A stretch of 23,795 bases of DNA from a virus. Made by a program: the position numbers and the translations under genes. Below the pieces are notes generated by a model. The model worked only from the letters and a program-made list of their open reading frames with translations, did no database searches and was not told where the DNA came from. Location: positions 1 to 23,795 of the IMG/VR virus record IMGVR_UViG_3300031857_001395; one strand, written 5' to 3'. Below, in pieces: positions 11,452 through 17,285 of the stretch; position 1 is the stretch's first letter; every line of letters starts with the position of its first letter.

Positions 11452-12202
11452 TGTATTTACAAAACAAATACTTACAATGGTATTATAACATAATAAATCG
11501 TGCAAAATCAAGACATTTAGAAGATTCTGTGTACACTGAACAGCATCATATTTTGCCTAAGAGCTTGGGTGGCAACAATTCTAAATCCAATCTTGCAACC
11601 TTAACCGGACGAGAACATTTTATATGTCATTTATTATTACCAAAATTCACAACTGGAATAGCAAAAAGTAAGATGATACATGCTGCTTGGAGAATGTGTT
11701 GTAGAGGATCTAAGCATGACAAAGGTTTTAAAATTACCTCAACTATATATGATTTACTACGGCGACAGCGTAGTGCATATCTCCAAACATTAAAAGGGCA
11801 AAACAGCCCAATGTTCGGAAAAAAGACTGGAAGAACTTCTGCCGACTTTACAAACGATTGGAAAGAAAAAATATCTGCAGCAAATAAAGGCCGAGTTGCT
11901 TGGAACAAAGGTGTACCTCGTACAGAAGATGAAAAAGCAAAAATGTCAGCTACACGAAAAGCAAAAGCAAAAGCAAAGGCAAAAGCAGCTGACCCAACTT
12001 GGAACTGGAATGTAAGACCAAAATGCAGTCCTGAAAAAGCACAAAAAATCAAAGAAGCCAATACTGGAAAAAGTGGGTTCATAAATTAGATCCGTTACAA
12101 CGAAGATATGTTCCTCAACAAACATATGAAATATTATGTTCCCAAGGTTGGATTCCTGGTATCGGACCAAAAATCACCAGTTTCACCAAACCACCTGTTT
12201 GA
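11451..12202 (+). pseudogene. HNH homing endonuclease with frameshift near 12071
   Basis: The first frame (11451-12089, 212 aa) has an HNH core EQHHILPKSLGGNNSKSN at about 30-47 with NLATLTGREHFICH after it, then NUMOD3-like repeats (GQNSPMFGKKTGRT, NKGVPRTEDEKAKM) and a Lys-Ala run from a 6-base microsatellite. It ends early at GKSGFIN. The -1 frame from the AAAAA run at about 12069-12073 continues KWVHKLDPLQRRYVP... to TGA 12202, ending QGWIPGIG, the usual C-terminus of such enzymes. One A has probably been lost, giving a truncated protein. Late box and leader ORF upstream. The restored end overlaps the convergent gene by 20 bp. Confidence 0.85.
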
Positions 12203-12827
12203 ATTGTTCTTTCTCAATACCAAAATAGTTGCATTTCCAATCACTCTGTTCAAAGAAGTTGAGATATTGCCATTGGCTACGATGCTTGAGCAACTGCTGA
12301 CCAGCATGTTGCCAGTCCATGCCTAAGAATATGCGTTGATACTTGTATTTTCTTTCTTCTATCTCATGGAAATTAAAATCATCCCACTCCCAGTGCAGGA
12401 TTTCAAAGGCGTTACCATCGCGATCCACCCAGTCCATGCTGAAGTCCAGTCCCCACTTGGGTCTGATGTTGCGAACTTTGTGAAATATTGGTCTGGCATC
12501 ACACCACTGTTTGAGTTGGGCAAGTGCTTGACCGCTGACACCTTTGCGTTCAAACAACATGCTGTGATTGAGTACTGCACCTTCTTCAACTGGTGTCTGT
12601 GTGAACCAATCATACTTGAGCACCTGCTCCCAGGGACGATGCTCGGTCACAACATGTTTGTTGGCTTGCGCATACCGCTGTTCCATTTCACAAAGAGCAT
12701 ACCCGTTTTGGTCAAAAAGACGAACCCAATCGCTGGGAGGAATCCAATGCTGATCTTCGGTTTGAAGAGGCAGTGTGTAATAACCCACAGGATTGAGTTC
12801 TGCTGATGTGACGTTGAGTAGACGCAT
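12183..12827 (-). CDS. Conserved-type phage hypothetical protein, 214 aa
   Basis: ATG 12827 (MRLLNVTSAEL) to TGA 12183. The protein is rich in Trp and acidic residues, with LLFERKGVSGQALAQLKQW in the middle and IRPKWGLDFSMDWVDRDGNAFEILHWEWDDF (quoted in two parts of one block) towards the end. I recall similar hypothetical proteins in T4-type cyanophages, but with no known function. The start lies four bases after CATAAATA, and also 10 bases after the CCA end of tRNA-Val, with no ribosome site, so its mRNA is either leaderless or tRNA-processed. The C-terminus runs into the HNH gene end. Confidence 0.85.
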   Translation of the reverse strand: MRLLNVTSAELNPVGYYTLPLQTEDQHWIPPSDWVRLFDQNGYALCEMEQRYAQANKHVVTEHRPWEQVLKYDWFTQTPVEEGAVLNHSMLFERKGVSGQALAQLKQWCDARPIFHKVRNIRPKWGLDFSMDWVDRDGNAFEILHWEWDDFNFHEIEERKYKYQRIFLGMDWQHAGQQLLKHRSQWQYLNFFEQSDWKCNYFGIEKEQFKQVVW

Positions 12828-12831
12828 CTAA

Positions 12832-12839
12832 TATTTATG
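12832..12839 (-). promoter_or_regulatory. Late promoter-like box CATAAATA
   Basis: One mismatch to the consensus. It overlaps two bases of the tRNA-Val CCA end and is 4 nt before ATG 12827. Confidence 0.5.
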
Positions 12840-12913
12840 GTGGCCGATCAGGGATTCGAACCCCGGACTTTTTCCGTGTAAAGGAAACTTTCTAACCGCT
12901 GAATTAATCGGCC
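12838..12913 (-). tRNA. tRNA-Val(TAC)
   Basis: Acceptor GGCCGAT/ATCGGCC, discriminator A, CCA encoded, anticodon stem TTTCC/GGAAA with loop TTTACAC, T-arm CGGGG/CCCTG (one wobble). Confidence 0.94.
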
Positions 12914-12923
12914 TTTGTAATAC

Positions 12924-13328
12924 TTATACTGCTAGTGACAGTTTGCTGAGTTTTTCATACAGTTCAGCATCTGCGCCAACGCCATTGCCGCTGTACACTG
13001 CCCAGGGCAACACGATGCCAGCAGCAGTGTAGGCGCCAGCCAGACTGTCGTCGTCTTCCTGGAACCATGCAGTGGGATAGCGATCGCTGAACTTCTCAAA
13101 ATACTTGGCCCATTCTTTGATGTTGGCGTTGTTGCCGCCGTTGAGCATGATAATGGTTTTGTCCTCATCGGTCCACTGACGGAACGCTTTCTTCACCGGG
13201 CGAGTGAACGCATTGGCATGCTCTTTGCTAGCCATTTCGCTAACCACATGAGCAGTTTGCAAACCTTTCTGCAGGCTGCTGAGGTAGTAGTTGGTAAGAC
13301 TGTAGAGCCGATAGTTTTGGGTTGTCAT
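12924..13328 (-). CDS. Phage hypothetical protein, 134 aa
   Basis: ATG 13328 (MTTQNYRLYSLTNYYLS) to TAA 12924. The block LQKGLQTAHVVSEM near residue 20, then KTIIMLNGGNNANI and WFQEDDDSLAGAYTAAGIVLP, is a strand-helix-strand pattern that distantly recalls peptidyl-tRNA hydrolase II-like proteins, but I would not assign that activity. The open frame extends upstream into tRNA-Gln; this ATG was chosen because it lies 8 bases after the tRNA CCA end. There is no Shine-Dalgarno. It probably shares one transcript with both tRNAs from the promoter at 13484-13513. Confidence 0.82.
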   Translation of the reverse strand: MTTQNYRLYSLTNYYLSSLQKGLQTAHVVSEMASKEHANAFTRPVKKAFRQWTDEDKTIIMLNGGNNANIKEWAKYFEKFSDRYPTAWFQEDDDSLAGAYTAAGIVLPWAVYSGNGVGADAELYEKLSKLSLAV

Positions 13329-13336
13329 AAAATTTT

Positions 13337-13422
13337 TGGCAGGGGAGGAGCGACTCGAACGCTCAATGCCTTTCGGCGCAGGCTTCAAAGACCCGTGGGG
13401 TTACCAATTTTCCTACTCCCCT
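13337..13422 (-). tRNA. tRNA-Gln(TTG) with GAAA-tetraloop variable arm
   Basis: Acceptor AGGGGAG/CTCCCCT, discriminator G, CCA encoded, anticodon stem CGGGT/GCCTG with loop CTTTGAA, T-arm GAGCG/CGCTC. The variable region is 14 nt and forms GCC-GAAA-GGC, a stable mini-hairpin that is not normal for Gln tRNAs. Confidence 0.9.
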
Positions 13423-13427
13423 GTATA

Positions 13428-13464
13428 AAACTTATTGTATCCTTACCAGCTTGGCGAACCCCCT
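13428..13464 (-). pseudogene. tRNA-Gln-like 5'-half remnant
   Basis: Acceptor-like AGGGGGT, TC, then GCCAAGCTGGTAAGGA as a D-arm, very like Gln tRNAs, then it breaks off at the anticodon stem. It sits just before tRNA-Gln(TTG), probably a duplication relic. Confidence 0.65.
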
Positions 13465-13483
13465 GTAATTCCTTTACTCTCTT

Positions 13484-13513
13484 AGTATAGCAAACTTTAG
13501 GCTGCGTTGTCAA
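13484..13513 (-). promoter_or_regulatory. Early promoter for the tRNA-Gln/tRNA-Val operon
   Basis: Minus strand -35 TTGACA (13513-13508), 18-bp spacer (the only one not 17), -10 TATACT (13489-13484). It lies partly in the end of the gene at 13497-13730. Confidence 0.8.
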
Positions 13514-13730
13514 TGGTCATTGCACCCAACAACAAAAATGTTTTCATCCGTTCACGCAAACAATTCGTATGATAACCGTATATAATGACATGTCCAAATT
13601 GACCTTGATAGGCAGTCAAAGCAACACCAGGCGAATTATCCAAATCCAATAAGCTGTCGCAATATGGGCAATGTTGTGCATGAAAAATCAATCTGTCAGA
13701 AACAAGATCGAACATAGTTGGTTTGGTCAT
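13497..13730 (-). CDS. Small zinc-binding protein, 77 aa
   Basis: ATG 13730 with AGGAG, to TAG 13497. It starts MTKPTMFDLVSDRL. CPYC (about residues 21-24) and GYHTNC (52-57) give a C-x2-C...H-x2-C zinc site. The upstream protein has the same arrangement (CNSC ... GYHEDC), so the two are tandem paralogues. The MFDLV near the N-terminus echoes the TVFDLI motif elsewhere, but may be chance. Last gene of the 13497-14297 operon. Confidence 0.82.
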   Translation of the reverse strand: MTKPTMFDLVSDRLIFHAQHCPYCDSLLDLDNSPGVALTAYQGQFGHVIIYGYHTNCLRERMKTFLLLGAMTIDNAA

Positions 13731-13937
13731 TTAACTCCTAATTGTTGATTTGTACCAACAATCCTCATGATAGCCCAAAAAAGACAATTTGTTGTTGTGG
13801 TCTTTGACGATTCTAATAACAATTTCTGCGTCGTCTGAAGTTCTAATTTCAGGAAGAGGTTTTTGACAGCTATTGCAAGTTGTACAAAACCAATTGATGT
13901 TTTCATCTAACAAGTCTTCTAATGTTAGGTAGGACAT
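13731..13937 (-). CDS. Small zinc-binding protein, 68 aa
   Basis: ATG 13937 to TAG 13731, three bases after the stop of the upstream gene. It carries CTTCNSC (about residues 18-24) and GYHEDCW (55-61), parallel to its downstream neighbour. Acidic N-terminal helix (LTLEDLLDENI). Likely a small zinc-ribbon with a regulatory or nucleic-acid-binding role, but nothing specific can be read. Confidence 0.82.
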   Translation of the reverse strand: MSYLTLEDLLDENINWFCTTCNSCQKPLPEIRTSDDAEIVIRIVKDHNNKLSFLGYHEDCWYKSTIRS

Positions 13938-13940
13938 GTT

Positions 13941-14297
13941 TTATTGAATAACCCAATTTCCTTGCATGTCTCTGCACACCGTCTTTTGATCACTGTCGAT
14001 AGTGACTGTTTTGCAATTTTGTGTGGATTGCCTGTTGCTGTTCTTGCCCATCTGATATCCGATGACCCCCACCACCGCACCCACTGCAATTGCTGTGGCC
14101 ACCGCAGTGCCAGTGGAAACCTTACCATCTGATCTGCGATAAACTGGGCGATGCATATGCGGCTGGTAACGCACTGGCGAACCAGTCACATAGGGTGCTG
14201 ATGGGCGATACCCCGGATGATAATGCCATCTGGGTTGTGACATCAGCTGAGTTGGAATAAGAAACGTCAAACCCAAAAAAAGTGATAGTATTCGCAT
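13941..14297 (-). CDS. Secreted/envelope glycine-zipper protein, 118 aa
   Basis: ATG 14297 (GAGGAAA upstream) opens a clear Sec signal peptide, MRILSLFLGLTFLIPTQLMS, with likely cleavage near residue 20. A His/Pro/Arg-rich stretch follows (HYHPGYRPSAPYV). Then a glycine-zipper hydrophobic segment at about residues 66-87 (TAVATAIAVGAVVGVIGYQM), and a C-terminal domain with two cysteines (NCKTVTI, VCRDMQG) able to form a disulphide. Likely periplasmic or outer-membrane associated, perhaps in lysis or superinfection exclusion, though that is inference. A late box (GCTAAATA) lies upstream. Confidence 0.82.
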   Translation of the reverse strand: MRILSLFLGLTFLIPTQLMSQPRWHYHPGYRPSAPYVTGSPVRYQPHMHRPVYRRSDGKVSTGTAVATAIAVGAVVGVIGYQMGKNSNRQSTQNCKTVTIDSDQKTVCRDMQGNWVIQ

Positions 14298-14313
14298 GGG
14301 AATTTCCTCGTTG

Positions 14314-14321
14314 TATTTAGC
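14314..14321 (-). promoter_or_regulatory. Late promoter-like box GCTAAATA
   Basis: Two mismatches to TATAAATA, 16 nt before ATG 14297 with GAGGAAA between. Confidence 0.45.
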
Positions 14322-14408
14322 ACACACCGGTTAGGTATCTTCTGATTCCGTTGGAGTTCACAGTCAAAGTCCAGGGCAATTGAGTTTAATAACCCAAATT
14401 ATTCGGAA

Positions 14409-14837
14409 CTATTTGAAAATTATATCACAAGCCACATCACGTGTTTGATTAGCCAATTTTTGATATCCGGATCTGCCGGGATGAACTCCATCTGCACCAA
14501 CCCAGGGCTTCACATCCAGAACCTGATCACCATAGTTAGAGGCAATTTCGGTGATAATCAATCTAGCAGCGCGATTGTTGGGTGGCAGCAACCAGGTCAC
14601 GCAATACGAGGCCAACGTGGCTCTGAGTTTTATGATTTGTTTCCTCAACTCGGCTTTTTTGGTGGGTAAATCATTTGCACCCACACTGATCAGTACATGA
14701 TCAGCACTTCTGGGAATCTGGTGAACCTGCAACAGAGTTTGTTCAGTGTTGCGTCCTGATACAGCCAGGTTCTTACAATCAGGTCTCATTTGCGCAGTAC
14801 CATACGCAAGGCTATCTCCAATAAAAACACAAGGCAT
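14409..14837 (-). CDS. SGNH/GDSL-type hydrolase, 142 aa
   Basis: GDSL-family signatures: block I FIGDSLAYG (residues 5-13, nucleophile Ser9), block III ISVGANDLP (about 50-58, oxyanion Asn), block V DGVHPGRSGY (about 118-127, catalytic Asp/His). At 142 aa it is a minimal SGNH domain. Such enzymes hydrolyse esters, for example O-acetyl groups of surface sugars; in phages they often modify or degrade host glycans. ATG 14837 has CAGGAAAT and a late-type box upstream, so it is a late gene, consistent with a virion or lysis role. Substrate unknown. Confidence 0.9.
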   Translation of the reverse strand: MPCVFIGDSLAYGTAQMRPDCKNLAVSGRNTEQTLLQVHQIPRSADHVLISVGANDLPTKKAELRKQIIKLRATLASYCVTWLLPPNNRAARLIITEIASNYGDQVLDVKPWVGADGVHPGRSGYQKLANQTRDVACDIIFK

Positions 14838-14853
14838 ATTTTATTTCCTGAAT

Positions 14854-15396
14854 TTATTTAGTGCCAGCGTAATCAGTCTTGTGCCATCCGTGTCCCTTGA
14901 GCGCAAACTCTGAGCGACTGATCTTTCGATTTAGGCTGCGAGTAGTACCACATTTAGGACAACGTTCTGGATCCTGATCCATTGGTTGTTTGAGTTCCAG
15001 TTCACTCTTGCATTCAACGCAAACATATTCGTAGATGGGCATTTTAAATTCCTCAATCTTTAGATTTTCTGGTTTCATCATTTCATCTACAACAGCATTA
15101 ACCTCTGCTTCTAATTCTTCTTTAGTTTTGGGCACAGGATTGCCCAGGCGTCTGGCTGCTTCCAGCTTGAGCCAACGCTGCATTTCAGCAGTCTGCGTCA
15201 GTCTCTCAAACGCCAGCACTTCATTCTGATGTTGATGACGGGCTGTACAACTTTCACCCCGAGCACCGCTGGGTTCATGTATGAATCGAACACCAGACTC
15301 TACCTTGTTCACGTTCTGTCCGCCTTTGCCACCGCAGCGAAAGGTCTGTCGAATCAAATCTTTCTTTGTGACGCTGAACAATAATTTCTTAGACAT
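14854..15396 (-). CDS. GGQ peptidyl-tRNA hydrolase-like domain fused to FmdB-type zinc ribbon, 180 aa
   Basis: Residues about 12-75 are an RF-1/ArfB-type catalytic domain: RCGGKGGQNVNKVESGVR with the GGQ motif, then HEPSGARGESCTARHQHQN. The C-terminal 60 residues start again like a free protein, MPIYEYVCVECKSELELKQ, with CVEC and CPKC pairs, the FmdB-type zinc ribbon. The GGQ domain hydrolyses peptidyl-tRNA on stalled ribosomes; the codon-recognition domains of true release factors are absent. Fusion of these two parts is unusual and may be a phage ribosome-rescue factor. ATG 15396 overlaps a TAA (TAATG); no clear ribosome site. Confidence 0.88.
   Translation of the reverse strand: MSKKLLFSVTKKDLIRQTFRCGGKGGQNVNKVESGVRFIHEPSGARGESCTARHQHQNEVLAFERLTQTAEMQRWLKLEAARRLGNPVPKTKEELEAEVNAVVDEMMKPENLKIEEFKMPIYEYVCVECKSELELKQPMDQDPERCPKCGTTRSLNRKISRSEFALKGHGWHKTDYAGTK
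14855..14862 (-). promoter_or_regulatory. Late promoter-like box ACTAAATA
   Basis: It overlaps the stop codon of the GGQ protein gene and precedes the SGNH gene by 17 nt. Confidence 0.45.
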
Positions 15397-15402
15397 TAGG
15401 GG

Positions 15403-15428
15403 TACCAATCTTGTGTGTAATTGCAGTT
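15403..15428. repeat. 26-bp direct repeat copy 1
   Basis: One mismatch to 15600-15625. It codes in frame for NCNYTQDWYP after the stop of the 53-aa gene, a relic of the C-terminus of the zinc protein (NCDYTQDWYV). Confidence 0.9.
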
Positions 15429-15431
15429 TTA

Positions 15432-15593
15432 TTATTTCTTTGAACGAAGTATCTTGTCATATGCGGCCTCAGCCTGCTGTTTCGTGGTCACAATGCCCTC
15501 TCTAGCTTGTGTTGCTATAATACACTGCACCATTAAATCACGTCGACGTTCAGGATTTCCTAGTAGAGGTTTGATATTGATTCGCTTATTCAT
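15432..15593 (-). CDS. Hypothetical protein, 53 aa, flanked by direct repeats
   Basis: ATG 15593 overlaps the TGA of the upstream zinc protein (TGATG) and the gene ends with tandem TAA TAA. The peptide is basic and helical (MNKRINIKPLLGNPERRR... KQQAEAAYDKILRSKK) with no motif I know. A 26-bp repeat lies on each side (15403-15428 and 15600-15625), so the gene appears to have been inserted between the zinc protein gene and the GGQ gene, copying the end of the zinc protein gene. Confidence 0.75.
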   Translation of the reverse strand: MNKRINIKPLLGNPERRRDLMVQCIIATQAREGIVTTKQQAEAAYDKILRSKK

Positions 15594-15817
15594 CACACAT
15601 ACCAATCTTGTGTGTAATCGCAGTTGGGGCAAACCCAACCATCGGTGGTGGTAATCAGTTCACTCCTGAAGAACACCGCGTGTGGTTCTCCGGCCCAATT
15701 CAGACAATCGACCCATTTGCCACAATCAGGGGCGCCGCAGGTATAAGGATGCACTGAACCGTCTTTTTGACGTTCATTGAGCTGACGAACTGTTTGATCA
15801 TCCCATCGAGTGTGCAT
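15593..15817 (-). CDS. Zinc-binding protein, 74 aa
   Basis: ATG 15817 lies 6 bases after the CCA of tRNA-Gly(GCC) and has no ribosome site, so its message may start at a tRNA-processing cut. Two cysteine pairs, CGAPDC (about 27-32) and CPNC (63-66), make a probable zinc ribbon; it ends YTQDWYV. Between them lies a W/E/F-rich region (LNWAGEPHAVFFRSEL). Role unknown. Confidence 0.78.
   Translation of the reverse strand: MHTRWDDQTVRQLNERQKDGSVHPYTCGAPDCGKWVDCLNWAGEPHAVFFRSELITTTDGWVCPNCDYTQDWYV
15600..15625. repeat. 26-bp direct repeat copy 2
   Basis: Lies at the 3' end of the zinc protein gene; see the copy at 15403-15428. Confidence 0.9.
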
Positions 15818-15823
15818 AATATT

Positions 15824-15897
15824 TGGAGCGGGATAGGAGAATCGAACTCCTAACTAAACCTTGGCAAGGTTTCATTTGACCATTAAACTAATCCCGC
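15824..15897 (-). tRNA. tRNA-Gly(GCC)
   Basis: Acceptor GCGGGAT/ATCCCGC, discriminator T, CCA encoded, anticodon stem AAACC/GGTTT with loop TTGCCAA, T-loop TTCGATT. Normal size. Confidence 0.95.
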
Positions 15898-15908
15898 TTG
15901 ATTAAATT

Positions 15909-15984
15909 TGGAGCGAATGGTGGGGCTCGAACCCACGACATCTGGAATGGAAATCCAGTGCTCTGCCAATTGAGCTACATTCGC
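15909..15984 (-). tRNA. tRNA-Gly(TCC)
   Basis: Acceptor GCGAATG/CATTCGC, discriminator T, CCA encoded, anticodon stem CTGGA/TCCAG with loop TTTCCAT, T-arm GTGGG/CCCAC. Its 5' end directly abuts the stop codon of the glycosyltransferase gene. Confidence 0.96.
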
Positions 15985-16539
15985 TTATTCACTAATATCT
16001 TTTAAAGTTTTTCTCCAGGCTTCCACACTCTGATGGGTGTGTCTGCACAACAATTTTTGATTTAACCGCTGTAACCCAATAAAAGAACCATAGTAGGCAA
16101 TCTTGAGAGCTCGCACCATGCTGGGCACATGATTGGGTTGTGCTCTAAACAATCTGCACACAAAGGGAATTTCGGCACTTGCAACCACTGGTACATTGTT
16201 GGCAATGTGGTCTGCTGCTACTATGTTGTAGGTTTCAGTGAAACTCACCTGCATGCCCATGTCGATCTGACTTCGAATTAACCAAATAAACTGCTCATGT
16301 GACATCCAATCATGTTCAATCAGATGATGGTTTTTTAGATACCTAAAAGTACTGCGAAGATTTTTCAAAATACTGTCACCACGTTGCTCCACCCGGCTGG
16401 AGTTGATGTGAAAATGCAACTCAAAACCCATTTCGTCGGCAAATTGAATGGCAGCGGCAGCCTGATTCAGATGATTCTTGAATGGGCGAATGGCGCCAAA
16501 ACAACTGATGTTAACGATGCTAGCAGTTTTCAATTTCAT
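15985..16539 (-). CDS. Glycosyltransferase, C-terminal part (split gene), 184 aa
   Basis: ATG 16539 (MKLKTASIVNISCFGAIRP) to TAA 15985. It contains ISCFGAIRPFKNHLNQAAAA, the start of a Rossmann-like domain, then FTETYNIVAADHIANNVPVV, the E-x7-E-like acceptor/donor loop of group 1 (GT-B) glycosyltransferases, and a helical tail. With the product of 16520-17026 it would form one complete GT-B enzyme of about 340 aa. The two frames overlap by 20 bases, so either a +1 shift has split an ancestral gene or a restart at ATG 16539 makes a two-chain enzyme. The stop touches the tRNA-Gly(TCC) 5' end. Confidence 0.78.
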   Translation of the reverse strand: MKLKTASIVNISCFGAIRPFKNHLNQAAAAIQFADEMGFELHFHINSSRVEQRGDSILKNLRSTFRYLKNHHLIEHDWMSHEQFIWLIRSQIDMGMQVSFTETYNIVAADHIANNVPVVASAEIPFVCRLFRAQPNHVPSMVRALKIAYYGSFIGLQRLNQKLLCRHTHQSVEAWRKTLKDISE

Positions 16540-17026
16540 AACAGTTGGGAAGATACAGAACATCTCGATGTAGTAGTTGGTTGAGTTCACGCTGGGCACG
16601 AACACTATTGGTAGCGACAAAAATTTTTCGATTCAGGGAGTACCCGTTAAGCCACTCCATGGCAACGCCTTCGTTGGCCAAAAACGGCACTTCACTATGC
16701 AGTCGAACAATCCATTTTACGTTGGGATAAAGCGAACTAAGCTCGTTGATCTTTTCTGGAGTAGCCCAAAGTGCTTCAATAATCACCAGATTTGGTTTAT
16801 GCTGAAACACCACACGATTGATGTCGTTTCCATCAACCACCTGTTCCAGCACAGGCAAGCACTGACCAAAATTTTCACGTATCATCTTGGTCACAAACCG
16901 TACACTGTTCAACAATCCGCTGCTGAGTTCAGCAGCATACTGATCACTGGTATTCCAAACAGTGTTTCTTTTTTTCAGAACAAACAAAATTTTAGTGAGT
17001 GGCAGTGTTGTTGATGTCTTTGGCAT
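16520..17026 (-). CDS. Glycosyltransferase, N-terminal part (split gene), 168 aa
   Basis: ATG 17026 to TAG 16520. It has the usual first GT-B strand and loop (KILFVLKKRNTVWNTSDQY), then PNLVIIEALWATPEKI, a Rossmann strand-helix, VKWIVRLHSEVPFLANEG and a segment reading DVLYLPNCYEIENC before a premature-looking stop. LPNCY is the usual hinge into the second domain, which starts in the +1 frame just downstream. The protein may glycosylate a surface sugar or phage DNA; nothing here decides. A CATAAATA box lies 8 bases before the start and no ribosome site is seen. Confidence 0.78.
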   Translation of the reverse strand: MPKTSTTLPLTKILFVLKKRNTVWNTSDQYAAELSSGLLNSVRFVTKMIRENFGQCLPVLEQVVDGNDINRVVFQHKPNLVIIEALWATPEKINELSSLYPNVKWIVRLHSEVPFLANEGVAMEWLNGYSLNRKIFVATNSVRAQRELNQLLHRDVLYLPNCYEIENC

Positions 17027-17034
17027 GGCAAACT

Positions 17035-17042
17035 TATTTATG
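17035..17042 (-). promoter_or_regulatory. Late promoter-like box CATAAATA
   Basis: One mismatch to consensus, 8 nt before ATG 17026. Predicted leader of about 3 nt. Confidence 0.55.
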
Positions 17043-17057
17043 TTGATCCAAAAAATT

Positions 17058-17153
<96 letters not shown>

Positions 17154-17163
17154 GTTGCGATAT

Positions 17164-17171
17164 TATTTATA
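17164..17171 (-). promoter_or_regulatory. T4-type late promoter TATAAATA
   Basis: Perfect box; predicted +1 about 17158, five bases before the tRNA-Ser 5' end. Together with the early promoter at 17184 it gives early and late transcription of tRNA-Ser and the glycosyltransferase. Confidence 0.85.
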
Positions 17172-17183
17172 CATCGTATTCTA

Positions 17184-17212
17184 ACTATAACAGAAAAAAC
17201 TCTGTCAGTCAA
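17184..17212 (-). promoter_or_regulatory. Early promoter upstream of tRNA-Ser
   Basis: Minus strand -35 TTGACT (17212-17207), 17-bp spacer, -10 TATAGT (17189-17184). Confidence 0.82.
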
Positions 17213-17232
17213 TATATTTGGCACTTGAACCG

Positions 17233-17264
17233 GACCAGGGATGGTGTAAAACCCATCCCTGGTC
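17233..17264. terminator. 12-bp stem-loop after the 17286-17831 gene
   Basis: GACCAGGGATGG/CCATCCCTGGTC with 8-nt loop, just after a gene end and before the promoter at 17184. It has no U tract, so it is a stem-loop of terminator position but not a textbook rho-independent terminator. Confidence 0.6.
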
Positions 17265-17285
17265 GCTGCACAATTTCGGTAAGGG

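Noticed and set aside
12066-12076. Programmed -1 frameshift in the HNH gene
   Set aside because: Only five A precede the G, so the classic A AAA AAG heptamer is not in frame and no downstream pseudoknot is evident; a lost base is simpler.
14338-14408. Degenerate tRNA between the secreted protein and SGNH genes
   Set aside because: GGTTA/TAACC ends and a CTTTGAC loop appear, but no T-arm with TTC and no paired anticodon stem could be found.
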